Source of the DNA: a virus
Direction: 5' to 3' (one strand)
DNA length: 40,938 bases
IMG/VR virus record: IMGVR_UViG_3300047494_000017
Span: 1 to 40,938 of that record
Each line of letters starts with the position of its first letter. Position 1 is the first letter of the stretch. This document shows positions 6,990 through 14,442 of this stretch, one piece after another. A model generated the notes under the pieces. The model made no database searches. It was not told the origin of the DNA and worked only from the letters and a program-made list of their open reading frames with translations. A program made the position numbers and the translations under genes.

Positions 6990-7038
6990 GCTACAGATGC
7001 CCGTAGGGTTTCGGCTCATTAAGCCTCGTCAGTGTAGC
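6990..7038 (-). ncRNA. Hammerhead-like motif, probably degenerate (HHR I-B)
   Basis: Minus strand. Stem I GCTACA (7038-7033) with TGTAGC (6995-6990), core CTGACGA (7032-7026), stem II GGCT/AGCC (7025-7013), GAAA (7012-7009), and a UC cleavage pair (6997-6996). Stem III is only CCC/GGG with a 3-nt loop and leaves two unpaired bases (CA) before the cleavage U. The architecture matches HHR I-A, but the short bulged stem III may weaken or abolish cutting. It starts one base after the stop codon of the 61-aa gene. Confidence 0.55.
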
Positions 7039-7039
7039 T

Positions 7040-7225
7040 TTAGTGGGATGCAAAACAAGGCCTATGTTTACGGGTTAAATCGCCATATCGCGAAGATGTA
7101 CAGTTAACTATTTCAATTTCATCGGATAAGTTTAAATGGTTCACGACCCAGTGGTAAGCGGTATCGTAATCTTTAAACATTTTTTCATAAAATAAATCTT
7201 GTTTATTATTAAATACTGAAAACAT
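7040..7225 (-). CDS. Unknown early protein, 61 aa
   Basis: Preceded by the repeated leader (AAAGGACCTTCCACA then AATG). Aromatic and acidic N-terminal half (FNNKQDLFYEKMFKDYDTAYHWVV), basic C-terminus. No family recognised. Its stop codon is followed after one base by the HHR I-B motif. Confidence 0.6.
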   Translation of the reverse strand: MFSVFNNKQDLFYEKMFKDYDTAYHWVVNHLNLSDEIEIVNCTSSRYGDLTRKHRPCFASH

Positions 7226-7264
7226 TTGTGGAAGGTCCTTTCATTTCTTTTACTGCTACTTAGT

Positions 7265-7501
7265 CTAGTAACCCAGCCATTCAAAGATGTCACGGGTTTT
7301 AAAGGTGTTCATACTGGTGGCGTTGAGACAGAATCCACCGTTGTATGCGTAGCAACGACACTCTTGGAGGTAATTGTCAATCGTGAAACCATGGGCTACG
7401 CATAGTTTATCGGCTTGATGGCGGGTGATTAGCTCGCCCCATCTATCTAATGCTTCTTGGCGAATGTCGCGATTCTCTGTTAACGCATCTATAAGGCTCA
7501 T
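7265..7501 (-). CDS. Unknown early protein, 78 aa
   Basis: First gene of the leftward small-gene operon, started by ATG 7501 after the repeated leader. Contains four Cys (34, 48, 50, 58), CRCY near residue 50 among them; they could bind metal, but the spacing is not a standard zinc ribbon. No family recognised. Confidence 0.6.
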   Translation of the reverse strand: MSLIDALTENRDIRQEALDRWGELITRHQADKLCVAHGFTIDNYLQECRCYAYNGGFCLNATSMNTFKTRDIFEWLGY

Positions 7502-7561
7502 TGTGGAAGGTCCTTTCGTGTTTTATTGTAATTTGAACGGTTTGTCACTGACCATAACTAT

Positions 7562-7590
7562 ACAATAGCATACGTTGATAGATAAATCAA
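7562..7590 (-). promoter_or_regulatory. Probable leftward early promoter
   Basis: Minus strand TTGATT (7590-7585), 17-nt spacer ending in TGC, then TATTGT (7567-7562), an extended -10. A second possible -10, TATAGT, lies at 7562-7557. It would drive the 78-, 61- and 52-aa genes and the two genes after them. Confidence 0.5.
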
Positions 7591-7995
7591 GGATTTTTAT
7601 GTGGGTAGACGTGGGAGAAATGGGAAAAGTTAAACGCAGTCATAGCTACTTAGTGCGGTTTGTCTCCCCTATCTCCTATATCTCCTATTAATAGATTGTG
7701 TTTTTAAAATAGGGAAAAGTATATACTTTGTATATTATTCAAATGTTATACAATAGTAGAATACTGTATTATTATATATGTTGTCAAAAATGTGTGTGAG
7801 AAAGGTGAGACGCCGCTGAAACTCAGTCATAGAGAGTGTTTAGGACCTCCCATGTCTACAGGGGAGAAGTGTGAGAAAGGGTGAGAAATCAGGCGTTTCG
7901 CTCGAAAATCGCATACGTTTATGGTCGCTATTGTCTAGCCAGTATACACGCATACACACTAGCATACGTCGTCAAATGTTAAGATTTATGGCAGC

Positions 7996-8102
7996 AAATC
8001 GCTGAAACCCATTATAAACTTCTGGAAACTTGAATTTTTTCGTTTTTTTTTTTCTACTTTTGAGCGAGAGTAGAAAACGAATCCACTGCGTTTCAGCGAT
8101 TT
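7996..8102. repeat. Nested inverted repeats (cruciform-like)
   Basis: Outer arms AAATCGCTGAAAC (7996-8008) and GTTTCAGCGATTT (8090-8102) are perfect 13-bp inverted repeats. Inside, TTCGTTTT (8039-8046) and CTACT (8054-8058) pair with AGTAG (8069-8073) and AAAACGAA (8074-8081), leaving extra T residues from an 11-T run. The pattern suggests a replication or recombination site rather than a simple terminator. Confidence 0.6.
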
Positions 8103-8111
8103 GTGCTGAAT

Positions 8112-8155
8112 TATGAGATATCTCATACGGTACGTGCCTCGTTAAGGCGCCTTAA
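8112..8155. promoter_or_regulatory. Two perfect palindromes, candidate protein-binding sites
   Basis: TATGAGATATCTCATA (8112-8127, 16 bp) and TTAAGGCGCCTTAA (8142-8155, 14 bp), 14 bp apart. Perfect uninterrupted palindromes of this length are rare by chance and suit dimeric DNA-binding proteins. Confidence 0.5.
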
Positions 8156-8348
8156 ATCCTTTTCAGGTCTTATACTACCCGGCATTGTAGCGGCATAAAC
8201 GCACATAAGCGCTATTATCGGACTCTGTTACCGGCGCGATAACAATGCTACCATCCACCCCCCGCCCCCTCCTTTCCGACCCCCTATAGCATCCCAGCGT
8301 CCCCAACCCTGCCGAGGGTAGGGTCCCCTACTCGCGAAAAAATTACCA

Positions 8349-8464
8349 AAATCACACCGTGTATACCGACGTATAGTAAAGGTATAAGGCAAATCACACC
8401 GTGTATACCGACGTATAGTAAAGGTATAAGGCAAAACAAACCGTGTATACTCAAGCTATAAGGC
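8349..8464. repeat. 42-bp tandem repeat, iteron-like
   Basis: Two identical 42-bp units (8349-8390, 8391-8432) and a third, shorter diverged unit (8433-8464). Each contains CCGTGTATAC and a TATAAGGC end; the first two also hold CGTATAG. A related CCACGTATAC lies at 8483-8492. Placed between early and late genes, they could be operators or origin iterons. Open frames across them translate the repeat and are not credible genes. Confidence 0.75.
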
Positions 8465-8528
8465 AAAAATTTATAAATTTAACCACGTATACTAATGTAC
8501 GTTTATATTGGTTCTACCTAGTTTCTCC

Positions 8529-8561
8529 AATAAAAAGCCCGCTCAGGGGAAACGAGCGGGC
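8529..8561 (-). terminator. Leftward intrinsic terminator between divergent operons
   Basis: Perfect 8-bp GC-rich stem GCCCGCTC (8537-8544) with GAGCGGGC (8554-8561). On the minus strand it is followed by TTTTTATT, and there is no T-run on the plus side. It would stop antisense transcription leaving the late region before it enters the control region. Confidence 0.75.
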
Positions 8562-8614
8562 AAAGCATAGAAGTTAAAAACAAGCTGATAAACGACAAGA
8601 TAGCACACTCAATG

Positions 8615-8629
8615 ACGCTATGCTATAAT
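8615..8629 (+). promoter_or_regulatory. Late-region promoter with extended -10
   Basis: TGC directly before a consensus TATAAT (8624-8629). No good -35 is visible at 16-18 bp, as expected for extended -10 promoters. The predicted leader is about 28 nt to the first late gene. Confidence 0.65.
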
Positions 8630-8663
8630 CCGAATAAAGTCACTAACCGAAAGGACACCCTCA

Positions 8664-9242
8664 ATGGTCTTAGATATTCCAACGCCTACGAAACCTAAAC
8701 GGCCTACTAAATGCGGCTATAGGTTAACTGTAATGGGTAAATACACCGCAGCAACAGATAATGGTTTTATGGCGAAACCTTACGTAGTAGATATAAATGT
8801 TCTCACATTAACCGATGAAAAAGGTCACGATAACGCACTTAGTATGCTCTTAAGAACGCGAACCCTCCATAAAATGGTTCAAAAAAAATACGAAGACTTT
8901 GATGATATCCACACTCACGAGATTATAAGCGTTCAAAATATGGCGAACCCGGATGATGATACGATTCCATATTCGTTGATGTCGCGTAGACAATTGACTA
9001 ACCTCATTAAGAAAAAGAAATACCCATTGAATCCTGAACTATACGGGACTGTTTCGGAATTTAGACAAGCGATGAGTGACTATCAGAGCGACCCGGAGTC
9101 TTTCAAAAAAGCGGAATCGAACAGAGCGCATATGCAAGAGAAGAAACTACAAGACCTAAAAGCGCGTAAAGAGATGACAGCCTTAAATCCTGAACTTCAG
9201 GATGAGGACTACGACGGAGATTTACTGGACGATGAGTTATAG
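8664..9242 (+). CDS. Unknown protein upstream of terminase, 192 aa
   Basis: First gene of the late operon; ATG 8664 follows AAAGGACA. The N-terminal half is mixed (CGYRLTVMGKY...KPYVVDINVLTL), the C-terminal third highly charged and helical, ending YDGDLLDDEL. It overlaps the terminase small subunit gene by 11 bp. No family recognised; its acidic Leu tail resembles those of the replication proteins. Confidence 0.65.
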   Translation: MVLDIPTPTKPKRPTKCGYRLTVMGKYTAATDNGFMAKPYVVDINVLTLTDEKGHDNALSMLLRTRTLHKMVQKKYEDFDDIHTHEIISVQNMANPDDDTIPYSLMSRRQLTNLIKKKKYPLNPELYGTVSEFRQAMSDYQSDPESFKKAESNRAHMQEKKLQDLKARKEMTALNPELQDEDYDGDLLDDEL

Positions 9243-9849
9243 TCCTTCGCAACAAGAGGATTTACAACGAATTAAAAAATTGCCCGCTAAGACGCAAGTG
9301 CTTGGCGGGCGTTCTCTCGTTATTAGAGAGGATGGGACGCCAATGCCGACTTACTCCGAACCGATTACCATCATCGGCATTAAGGAACAGCTTTTTATAG
9401 AGATATCGAAAGAGTACGAGGGGGAATACGACCCCGAATTCGAGTGTAAAACAATGCCGAATGGTTATAGAAACAAGCGAAAGATAGATGCTGCTATCAC
9501 AAGGCAAGTGGATGCCGCCGCCGCAGGAGACCAAAAAGCCTTTGAAATCATAATGAACTACACCATTGGTAGACCAAAGCAAGCAATCGAATCCGTTCAA
9601 GTCAGTATGACGTATCAAGACTATCTACAAAATCTAGTGGATGAAGAAAACTATCAACAAGAAGCACGCCATGAGAAAGCAGAAGAACATCACACGCAAG
9701 CCGTATTAAACAACACACGCGCCGCGTTTCACCACGCTTCCGTTCCGATTGATGTTACCGCTACCCCCCAACAAATAAACTTCGTTACGCCTCAGCAAAT
9801 GCCCACTCAAAGGCTTAACTCCTTAGATGATGTATTGGCGGACTTGTAG
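9232..9849 (+). CDS. Terminase small subunit (probable)
   Basis: 205 aa. Located directly before the large subunit, with the stop TAG abutting the next ATG. Residues about 45-105 (GIKEQLFIEISKEYEGEYDPEFE...AAITRQVDAAAAGDQKAFEIIMNYTIGRPKQ) look like a small-terminase DNA-recognition and oligomerisation region. I chose ATG 9232 (MSYSPSQ) over an upstream in-frame ATG at 9202 because it overlaps the previous stop by 11 bp and has GGAGA upstream. The role rests on position and general pattern. Ends DDVLADL. Confidence 0.65.
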   Translation: MSYSPSQQEDLQRIKKLPAKTQVLGGRSLVIREDGTPMPTYSEPITIIGIKEQLFIEISKEYEGEYDPEFECKTMPNGYRNKRKIDAAITRQVDAAAAGDQKAFEIIMNYTIGRPKQAIESVQVSMTYQDYLQNLVDEENYQQEARHEKAEEHHTQAVLNNTRAAFHHASVPIDVTATPQQINFVTPQQMPTQRLNSLDDVLADL

Positions 9850-11463
9850 ATGCAACAAGCAGGCGTAAACAACGACCTTACATTGGAACAAAGGCAAGCA
9901 CAAGCTAAATTACGTAATAGCTTAACCTATTACGCAAGTAAAGCTCTCCTGATACAGACTAAGGAAGGGAACTTCGCGTATTTGGATTTTAATAAAGCGC
10001 AAGAATACCTACACAACGAGGCCGAAAAGATGCTCGAAGAAACCGGAATGGTTCGCATCATCATCGTCAAAGGGAGGCAACAAGGATGCTCAACGTATGT
10101 AACAGCCCGGTTTTTACACAAAGCAGTGTGGCGAAAAGCCAAATCCGTTTTCATTCTCTCTCACGAGGGGACATCGACAGAGACTCTTTTTCAGAAAGTG
10201 GAACGGTATCACGAGAACCTTCCCGACTTCCTCAAGCCCAAGGTAGAGATAGCCAACAGACGACAACTCCGTTTCGACAATGGGAGCGAATACCGGGTTG
10301 GTACGGCGGGTGCGGGGAGTACGGGACGTTCCCAAACCAACCAATATTTTCACGGCTCGGAAGTGGCGTTCTATGCTAACTCAAACGAGATATCGTCGGG
10401 CGCTCTTCAAACTGTTGCGGACGTTCCTGGTACCGAAATATTTCTTGAATCGACCGCCAATGGTACTAGCGGATTGGGGGCCTTTTTCTATCAAGCGGCA
10501 ATGGACGCATTGGAAGGTAAAGGGCGTTATCGGATTGTTTTCATCCCCTGGCATTGGCAACCGGAGTACCGCACTAAGGTTCCACCTAATGCCGAATTCT
10601 CTCCTGAAGAGAAGCAACTAAAAGAGGTCTACAGCTTAGATGATGAACAGTTATACTGGCGACAGCTTAAGATTTATGAACTCAAAAGCGAATGGTTATT
10701 TAGACAAGAGTATCCATTCACAGCTAAAGAGGCTTTCCAGACTTCAGGAACAACTCTTATATCGCCGATTGCCGTACAAGCTGCCCGTAAATCTACTGTA
10801 TCCGATACCCAATCTCCGCTCATTATGGGTGTTGACGCTGCACGTAGCGGTGATAGAACAATTATACTCTTTAGACGGGGGCGACAGGTAACGCAATACT
10901 ACTCCTATTCGGAGATGGACGAGATGCACCTATGCGGGCTTATCAGCTCATATATTGAAAAATTAAGCGTATCCAAAGCCTTTATAGACGTTGGGTCGGC
11001 ATATGGGACGATTGATAGGTTACACGAGTTAGGTTATGCCGCTGTAGTAACCGCCGTAAACTTCGGAGAGCGAGCTATACGAGATGATATCTACATTAAC
11101 AAACGCGCTGAAATGGCGGGCGATATGCGAGACTGGTTTGAAGAAGGCAATTGCCGAATCCCCGATGATGAAGAATTAGAGGCCGACTTATTAGCGGTAC
11201 CGGATTTTAAATTGACTAGCTCATCCAAGCGACAACTGATTGCAAAGGACCAAATCCGTAAAACTTTTGGAAAGTCACCCGATATTTTTGATGCGCTCGC
11301 ATTGACATTCGCGTATCCTGTAAGAAACGATGCCATCAGTAAGCGTTTTGAAAAGCGTACTGTTCCATCTAAAAACGGCTCACCGTTTAGAACCATCAAC
11401 CGTTTTCGACAAAAGGAAACAAACGATGATGCTGTAGAATGGAATTTATGGGCGAAATTATAA
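9850..11463 (+). CDS. terL: Terminase large subunit (DNA-packaging ATPase/nuclease)
   Basis: 537 aa. The ATPase half has the Walker A variant VKGRQQGCST (residues 73-82). The C-terminal RNase H-like nuclease half has MGVDAARSGDRTII near 324-337, IDVGSAYGT near 378, and DIFDALALTFAYP near 477-489, carrying the three acidic metal ligands. It packages DNA into the prohead through the portal. Length and motifs are typical. Confidence 0.95.
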   Translation: MQQAGVNNDLTLEQRQAQAKLRNSLTYYASKALLIQTKEGNFAYLDFNKAQEYLHNEAEKMLEETGMVRIIIVKGRQQGCSTYVTARFLHKAVWRKAKSVFILSHEGTSTETLFQKVERYHENLPDFLKPKVEIANRRQLRFDNGSEYRVGTAGAGSTGRSQTNQYFHGSEVAFYANSNEISSGALQTVADVPGTEIFLESTANGTSGLGAFFYQAAMDALEGKGRYRIVFIPWHWQPEYRTKVPPNAEFSPEEKQLKEVYSLDDEQLYWRQLKIYELKSEWLFRQEYPFTAKEAFQTSGTTLISPIAVQAARKSTVSDTQSPLIMGVDAARSGDRTIILFRRGRQVTQYYSYSEMDEMHLCGLISSYIEKLSVSKAFIDVGSAYGTIDRLHELGYAAVVTAVNFGERAIRDDIYINKRAEMAGDMRDWFEEGNCRIPDDEELEADLLAVPDFKLTSSSKRQLIAKDQIRKTFGKSPDIFDALALTFAYPVRNDAISKRFEKRTVPSKNGSPFRTINRFRQKETNDDAVEWNLWAKL

Positions 11464-11479
11464 TTGAGGAGATGAAATT

Positions 11480-11764
11480 ATGGCCCCCGCAATCCCTATT
11501 ATTACGGCAGTCGCCGCCGCAGCAACGGCAGGCGTAGCTATTAAAAACCTTATTTCACCGTCTAAACCTCAACAAGCTCCCACAGCGGCCCCGGCCGCCC
11601 CACTCAATCTAACCAATCCTAACGCCCCAACGCCAACCGTATCGACTCAAGCAAGTGGTCCTTCGCAACAGCAACAAGCCGGAGCGCTTTCGCTTCTTTC
11701 AACGAGTCCACAAGGGCTTTTAAATGACCCCACATCAGGCCGTTCACAGCTCTTGGGGTATTAG
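11480..11764 (+). CDS. Small virion-associated protein with hydrophobic N-terminus, 94 aa
   Basis: N-terminal hydrophobic helix (MAPAIPIITAVAAAATAGVAI), then a Pro/Ala/Gln-rich linker. The C-terminus DPTSGRSQLLGY resembles the C-terminus of the next gene (DPYTSRSALLGA). Small proteins with N-terminal hydrophobic helices occur at this place in related podoviruses; function unknown. GAGGAG upstream of the ATG. Confidence 0.6.
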   Translation: MAPAIPIITAVAAAATAGVAIKNLISPSKPQQAPTAAPAAPLNLTNPNAPTPTVSTQASGPSQQQQAGALSLLSTSPQGLLNDPTSGRSQLLGY

Positions 11765-11765
11765 A

Positions 11766-12299
11766 ATGTCGGCAGTATTGGGCGGGGGAATTAGTCCGGC
11801 AGGGTTACCGGCTTCGTTGCTCACAAAGCAACAACTGGGTTTTCAGATGCTTCAAAATACGATTCTCCAACAGCAACGCAGTAACCCCGCAACACAAGCA
11901 AGCGCTTCCATATTGGGAGCACAAAAAGCGGCACAACTTCAACTTCAACAAATGGCCCAACAGCATATCACCCAAAATGGGGGGAGCTATGAGAACGCGA
12001 GTCAAGCTATCAATAAGCAGTTGGCTTCGGCGGCGACAAGCGCTTTAGGTGCAGCGAAACCCGCTAGCGGTACTTCGGAAAATATGAACGCAGGTTCAAC
12101 CGTACAAGCCGCGACGTCTTTGTTTCCGAGTTATTTTAACCCAACGCCAACCCCTACGGCGGCGACAAGCGCACCATCGCCTAGCGCGAGTAACCTTGTT
12201 GCAGGCCTTACAACCGACCCGTTACTTCTTATTGCAACAAGCGCACAAGGTATACCAACGGACCCTTATACAAGCCGTTCAGCTTTGTTAGGAGCCTAA
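11766..12299 (+). CDS. Gln/Ala-rich virion-region protein, 177 aa
   Basis: I place the start at ATG 11766 (MSAVLGGGIS), one base after the previous stop; the frame itself is open from further upstream. Rich in Gln, Ala, Ser and Thr, largely disordered, with a helical stretch LLTKQQLGFQMLQNTILQQQ. Ends in the shared motif SRSALLGA. The following ATG overlaps its stop (TAATG). No family recognised. Confidence 0.6.
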   Translation: MSAVLGGGISPAGLPASLLTKQQLGFQMLQNTILQQQRSNPATQASASILGAQKAAQLQLQQMAQQHITQNGGSYENASQAINKQLASAATSALGAAKPASGTSENMNAGSTVQAATSLFPSYFNPTPTPTAATSAPSPSASNLVAGLTTDPLLLIATSAQGIPTDPYTSRSALLGA

Positions 12300-12691
12300 T
12301 GCAAATTACGCATACACCTTTTGACCCGACTCAGTATGAGCGAAAGCTTCCTCCCGACCAAGAGGCGCAGTTCTGGCCTTGGTTACAAAAAAACGCGCAA
12401 GAGGGAAAAATCTCACCGGGAGATTATCGATACTATCAGCTTAATAAAGTAGGCTATGATTACGATTTTAGACAAGCATTTGCGACGGGGCAACAACCTT
12501 CGATTAATCCTCAAGATGGGTTATATCATTGGGATGATAGCGGTAAGAAGCCTAATGAACCCACGTTTTCACGTTATTCTATTTATGCAAAAGACGATAT
12601 GGCCAAATATGCCGGGGATTGGGACCAAAACAATAACTTTATTCCTCCTAATATTCAAAATCCCTATGTAGAACCTGAAGGGGAAGATTAA
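12299..12691 (+). CDS. Conserved podovirus protein between terminase and portal, 130 aa
   Basis: Contains YDYDFRQAF followed by HWDDSGKKPNEPTFSRYSIYAK and a C-terminal NNFIPP, the pattern of a small conserved phage family usually encoded near portal genes. Function unknown to me. TAATG overlap on both sides shows tight translational coupling. Confidence 0.6.
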   Translation: MQITHTPFDPTQYERKLPPDQEAQFWPWLQKNAQEGKISPGDYRYYQLNKVGYDYDFRQAFATGQQPSINPQDGLYHWDDSGKKPNEPTFSRYSIYAKDDMAKYAGDWDQNNNFIPPNIQNPYVEPEGED

Positions 12692-14442
12692 TGTTACACG
12701 ACCGTATTGAAAAGATTTTAGAAAAACACGGAGAGTTAAAAACCGAAAAACTCCCTTGGTTACCTTTGTACGAACTACTCGGCGAATACATTATGACGCG
12801 CAAACAGCATTTCGTTTCAGAGCCAATACAAGGCGAAATGCAGAATGCACAGGTTTTTGATAGTACTGCGATTAACGCCAATCACCTTGCTGCAAGTGCT
12901 TTAATTGGTGCAATGTGGCCTAACGGGGCTAAATCAGTTCAGTTAGTACCGCCTGACTTTATGAAAGACTCTGAAACTAAAGAGGTTAAGGATTTTTATG
13001 ATAACGCAACCCGTGTGCTCACTCAAAAAATGGACCATCCGAAAAGTGGGTTTCTCACGGCGCTTGAAGAATATATGCTTGACCAATTGTGTTTCGGGAT
13101 TAGCGGAATTGAGCCGATTGAACAGGAAGGGGATGACCATATCCCCATCGTGTTCAAGGCGCGTGATTGCAAGACAATTTGTGTCGATGAGGGTAAAAAC
13201 GGCTTCGTAGATACTGTATTCATTGAGTTTAGATTATCCATTCGGCAAGCAGTCATCGAATATGGGCTAGAAACCTTATCAAAAGAATCACAGAAGATGT
13301 TTCTTGACGGGCAAGGTAAGACGAAAATAAAAATCCTTCAAGCAGTTGAACCCCGTGTAGACCGTGACCCATACGGCTTTGGTGTATCTAATATGCCCTA
13401 TGCGTCCATTCATATTGAGGTTGAGCAAAAAACTGTTTTACGCGAAAGTGGTTTTGCTGATATGCCCGTGTATGTAACGCGTTTTTGGAAAGCAATGGGT
13501 GAAAAGTACGGCCGTTCGCCGGGGATGAACGCATTGCCTGATATTCTCGAAGCAAACGCACTTAGAGAAGCGATGATTATTGCGAATGAAAAAACCCTAG
13601 ACCCCCCGCTCGTAGTACACGATAACGGCGCATTGGGAGGCGGCAAAATTGACACCAGTGCCGGGGCAATCAACGTACTCAGCTTATCCGGTCGTGTAGG
13701 CCCGCAAGGAATGAAACCCGTTGAACCTCTTTACACCGTAGGCGAATTATCGGATTCCAATGCGCGCTCGCAAGAGCTTCGAGAAATCATCAGTAATCAC
13801 TTCTTTATCGACCGTTTATTAGACCTCAATAATGAAACCCGTATGACATTGGGCGAAACAAATATCCGCAATGACTTACGGGGGCAATCTTTAGGTACAG
13901 TTTATTCTCGTCAAATCGCGGAATTGTTTATTCCATTGGTAGAATTTGTATTCAATGTCTTGTTAATGCGCGGTTTATTAGGCGTTGTTCAGGGGTCCGA
14001 TGAGGAACGCGCGCTTTTAAGTGAAGGCATACAACCCCTTTACATTCCCGACGCTGTTCTTGCCTTAATGAGAGGCGGTAAAAACGCTTACGATATCAAG
14101 TTTATCTCTCCCGCAGCGCGCATAATGAAAGCAGAAGAGATGCAAGGGATTCAACAAGCCGTCGAATTAATAACACCATTGGTCGGAGACGCTCCCGAAA
14201 TACTAGATAACTTTAACTGGGATAATTTGCTAGATAGCGTTATTGAAAATAGCGGCGCACCGCGTAAAATTCTTAACGACACTGTGACGATTCAAAACAT
14301 TAGAGCCAATCGCGCGCAACAGCAACAGGCAATGGCGCAGTTAGAGGCGGCTAAAACGCAATCAGAAATAGCGCGAAATGCCGGTCAAACGCAACAAATG
14401 GCTCAATCACAAGGCCAACAAGGAATGCCCAATGCCGCCTGA
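12691..14442 (+). CDS. Portal (head-tail connector) protein
   Basis: 583 aa, usual size for podovirus head-to-tail connectors. Visible family patterns include the N-terminal SEPIQGEMQNAQVFDSTAIN and LAASALIGAMWPNG near residue 75, NEKTLDPPLVV near 305, GETNIRNDLRGQSLG near 391-405, and a C-terminal Gln/Ala coiled region. It forms the dodecameric ring through which DNA enters and leaves. Confidence 0.92.
   Translation: MLHDRIEKILEKHGELKTEKLPWLPLYELLGEYIMTRKQHFVSEPIQGEMQNAQVFDSTAINANHLAASALIGAMWPNGAKSVQLVPPDFMKDSETKEVKDFYDNATRVLTQKMDHPKSGFLTALEEYMLDQLCFGISGIEPIEQEGDDHIPIVFKARDCKTICVDEGKNGFVDTVFIEFRLSIRQAVIEYGLETLSKESQKMFLDGQGKTKIKILQAVEPRVDRDPYGFGVSNMPYASIHIEVEQKTVLRESGFADMPVYVTRFWKAMGEKYGRSPGMNALPDILEANALREAMIIANEKTLDPPLVVHDNGALGGGKIDTSAGAINVLSLSGRVGPQGMKPVEPLYTVGELSDSNARSQELREIISNHFFIDRLLDLNNETRMTLGETNIRNDLRGQSLGTVYSRQIAELFIPLVEFVFNVLLMRGLLGVVQGSDEERALLSEGIQPLYIPDAVLALMRGGKNAYDIKFISPAARIMKAEEMQGIQQAVELITPLVGDAPEILDNFNWDNLLDSVIENSGAPRKILNDTVTIQNIRANRAQQQQAMAQLEAAKTQSEIARNAGQTQQMAQSQGQQGMPNAA

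Larger units (their letters stand above)
6966..7510 (-). promoter_or_regulatory. Leader repeated before three early genes
   Basis: The minus-strand sequence AAAGGACCTTCCACA is followed directly by ATG (or AATG) in front of the 52-aa, 61-aa and 78-aa genes; the reverse complement TTGTGGAAGG lies at 6966-6975, 7226-7235 and 7501-7510. It carries the ribosome-binding site AAAGGA. Copies at 6966 and 7226 also share an upstream GTAGCAGTAAA, so they are partly duplications. Confidence 0.75.
7591..8348. other. Non-coding control region, origin candidate
   Basis: I see no convincing gene here. Contents in order: CAGTCATAG twice (7637-7645, 7824-7832); an AT-rich stretch at about 7685-7790 that could act as an unwinding element; a near-identical repeat GTGTGAGAAAGG..TGAGA (7794-7810, 7869-7886); long inverted repeats at 7996-8102; two perfect palindromes (8112-8127, 8142-8155); and a C-rich tract at about 8255-8290. 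It separates the leftward early from the rightward late genes. Confidence 0.6.

Noticed and set aside
8228-8466. Two minus-strand frames (68 and 60 codons) over the tandem repeat
   Set aside because: They mainly translate the 42-bp repeat (repeated PYTFTIRRYTRCD) and the C-rich tract, and lie in a clearly regulatory region without credible ribosome-binding context.
9202-9231. Upstream ATG start for the small terminase
   Set aside because: It would overlap the previous gene by 41 bp; ATG 9232 overlaps its stop by only 11 bp and has a better-placed ribosome-binding site.
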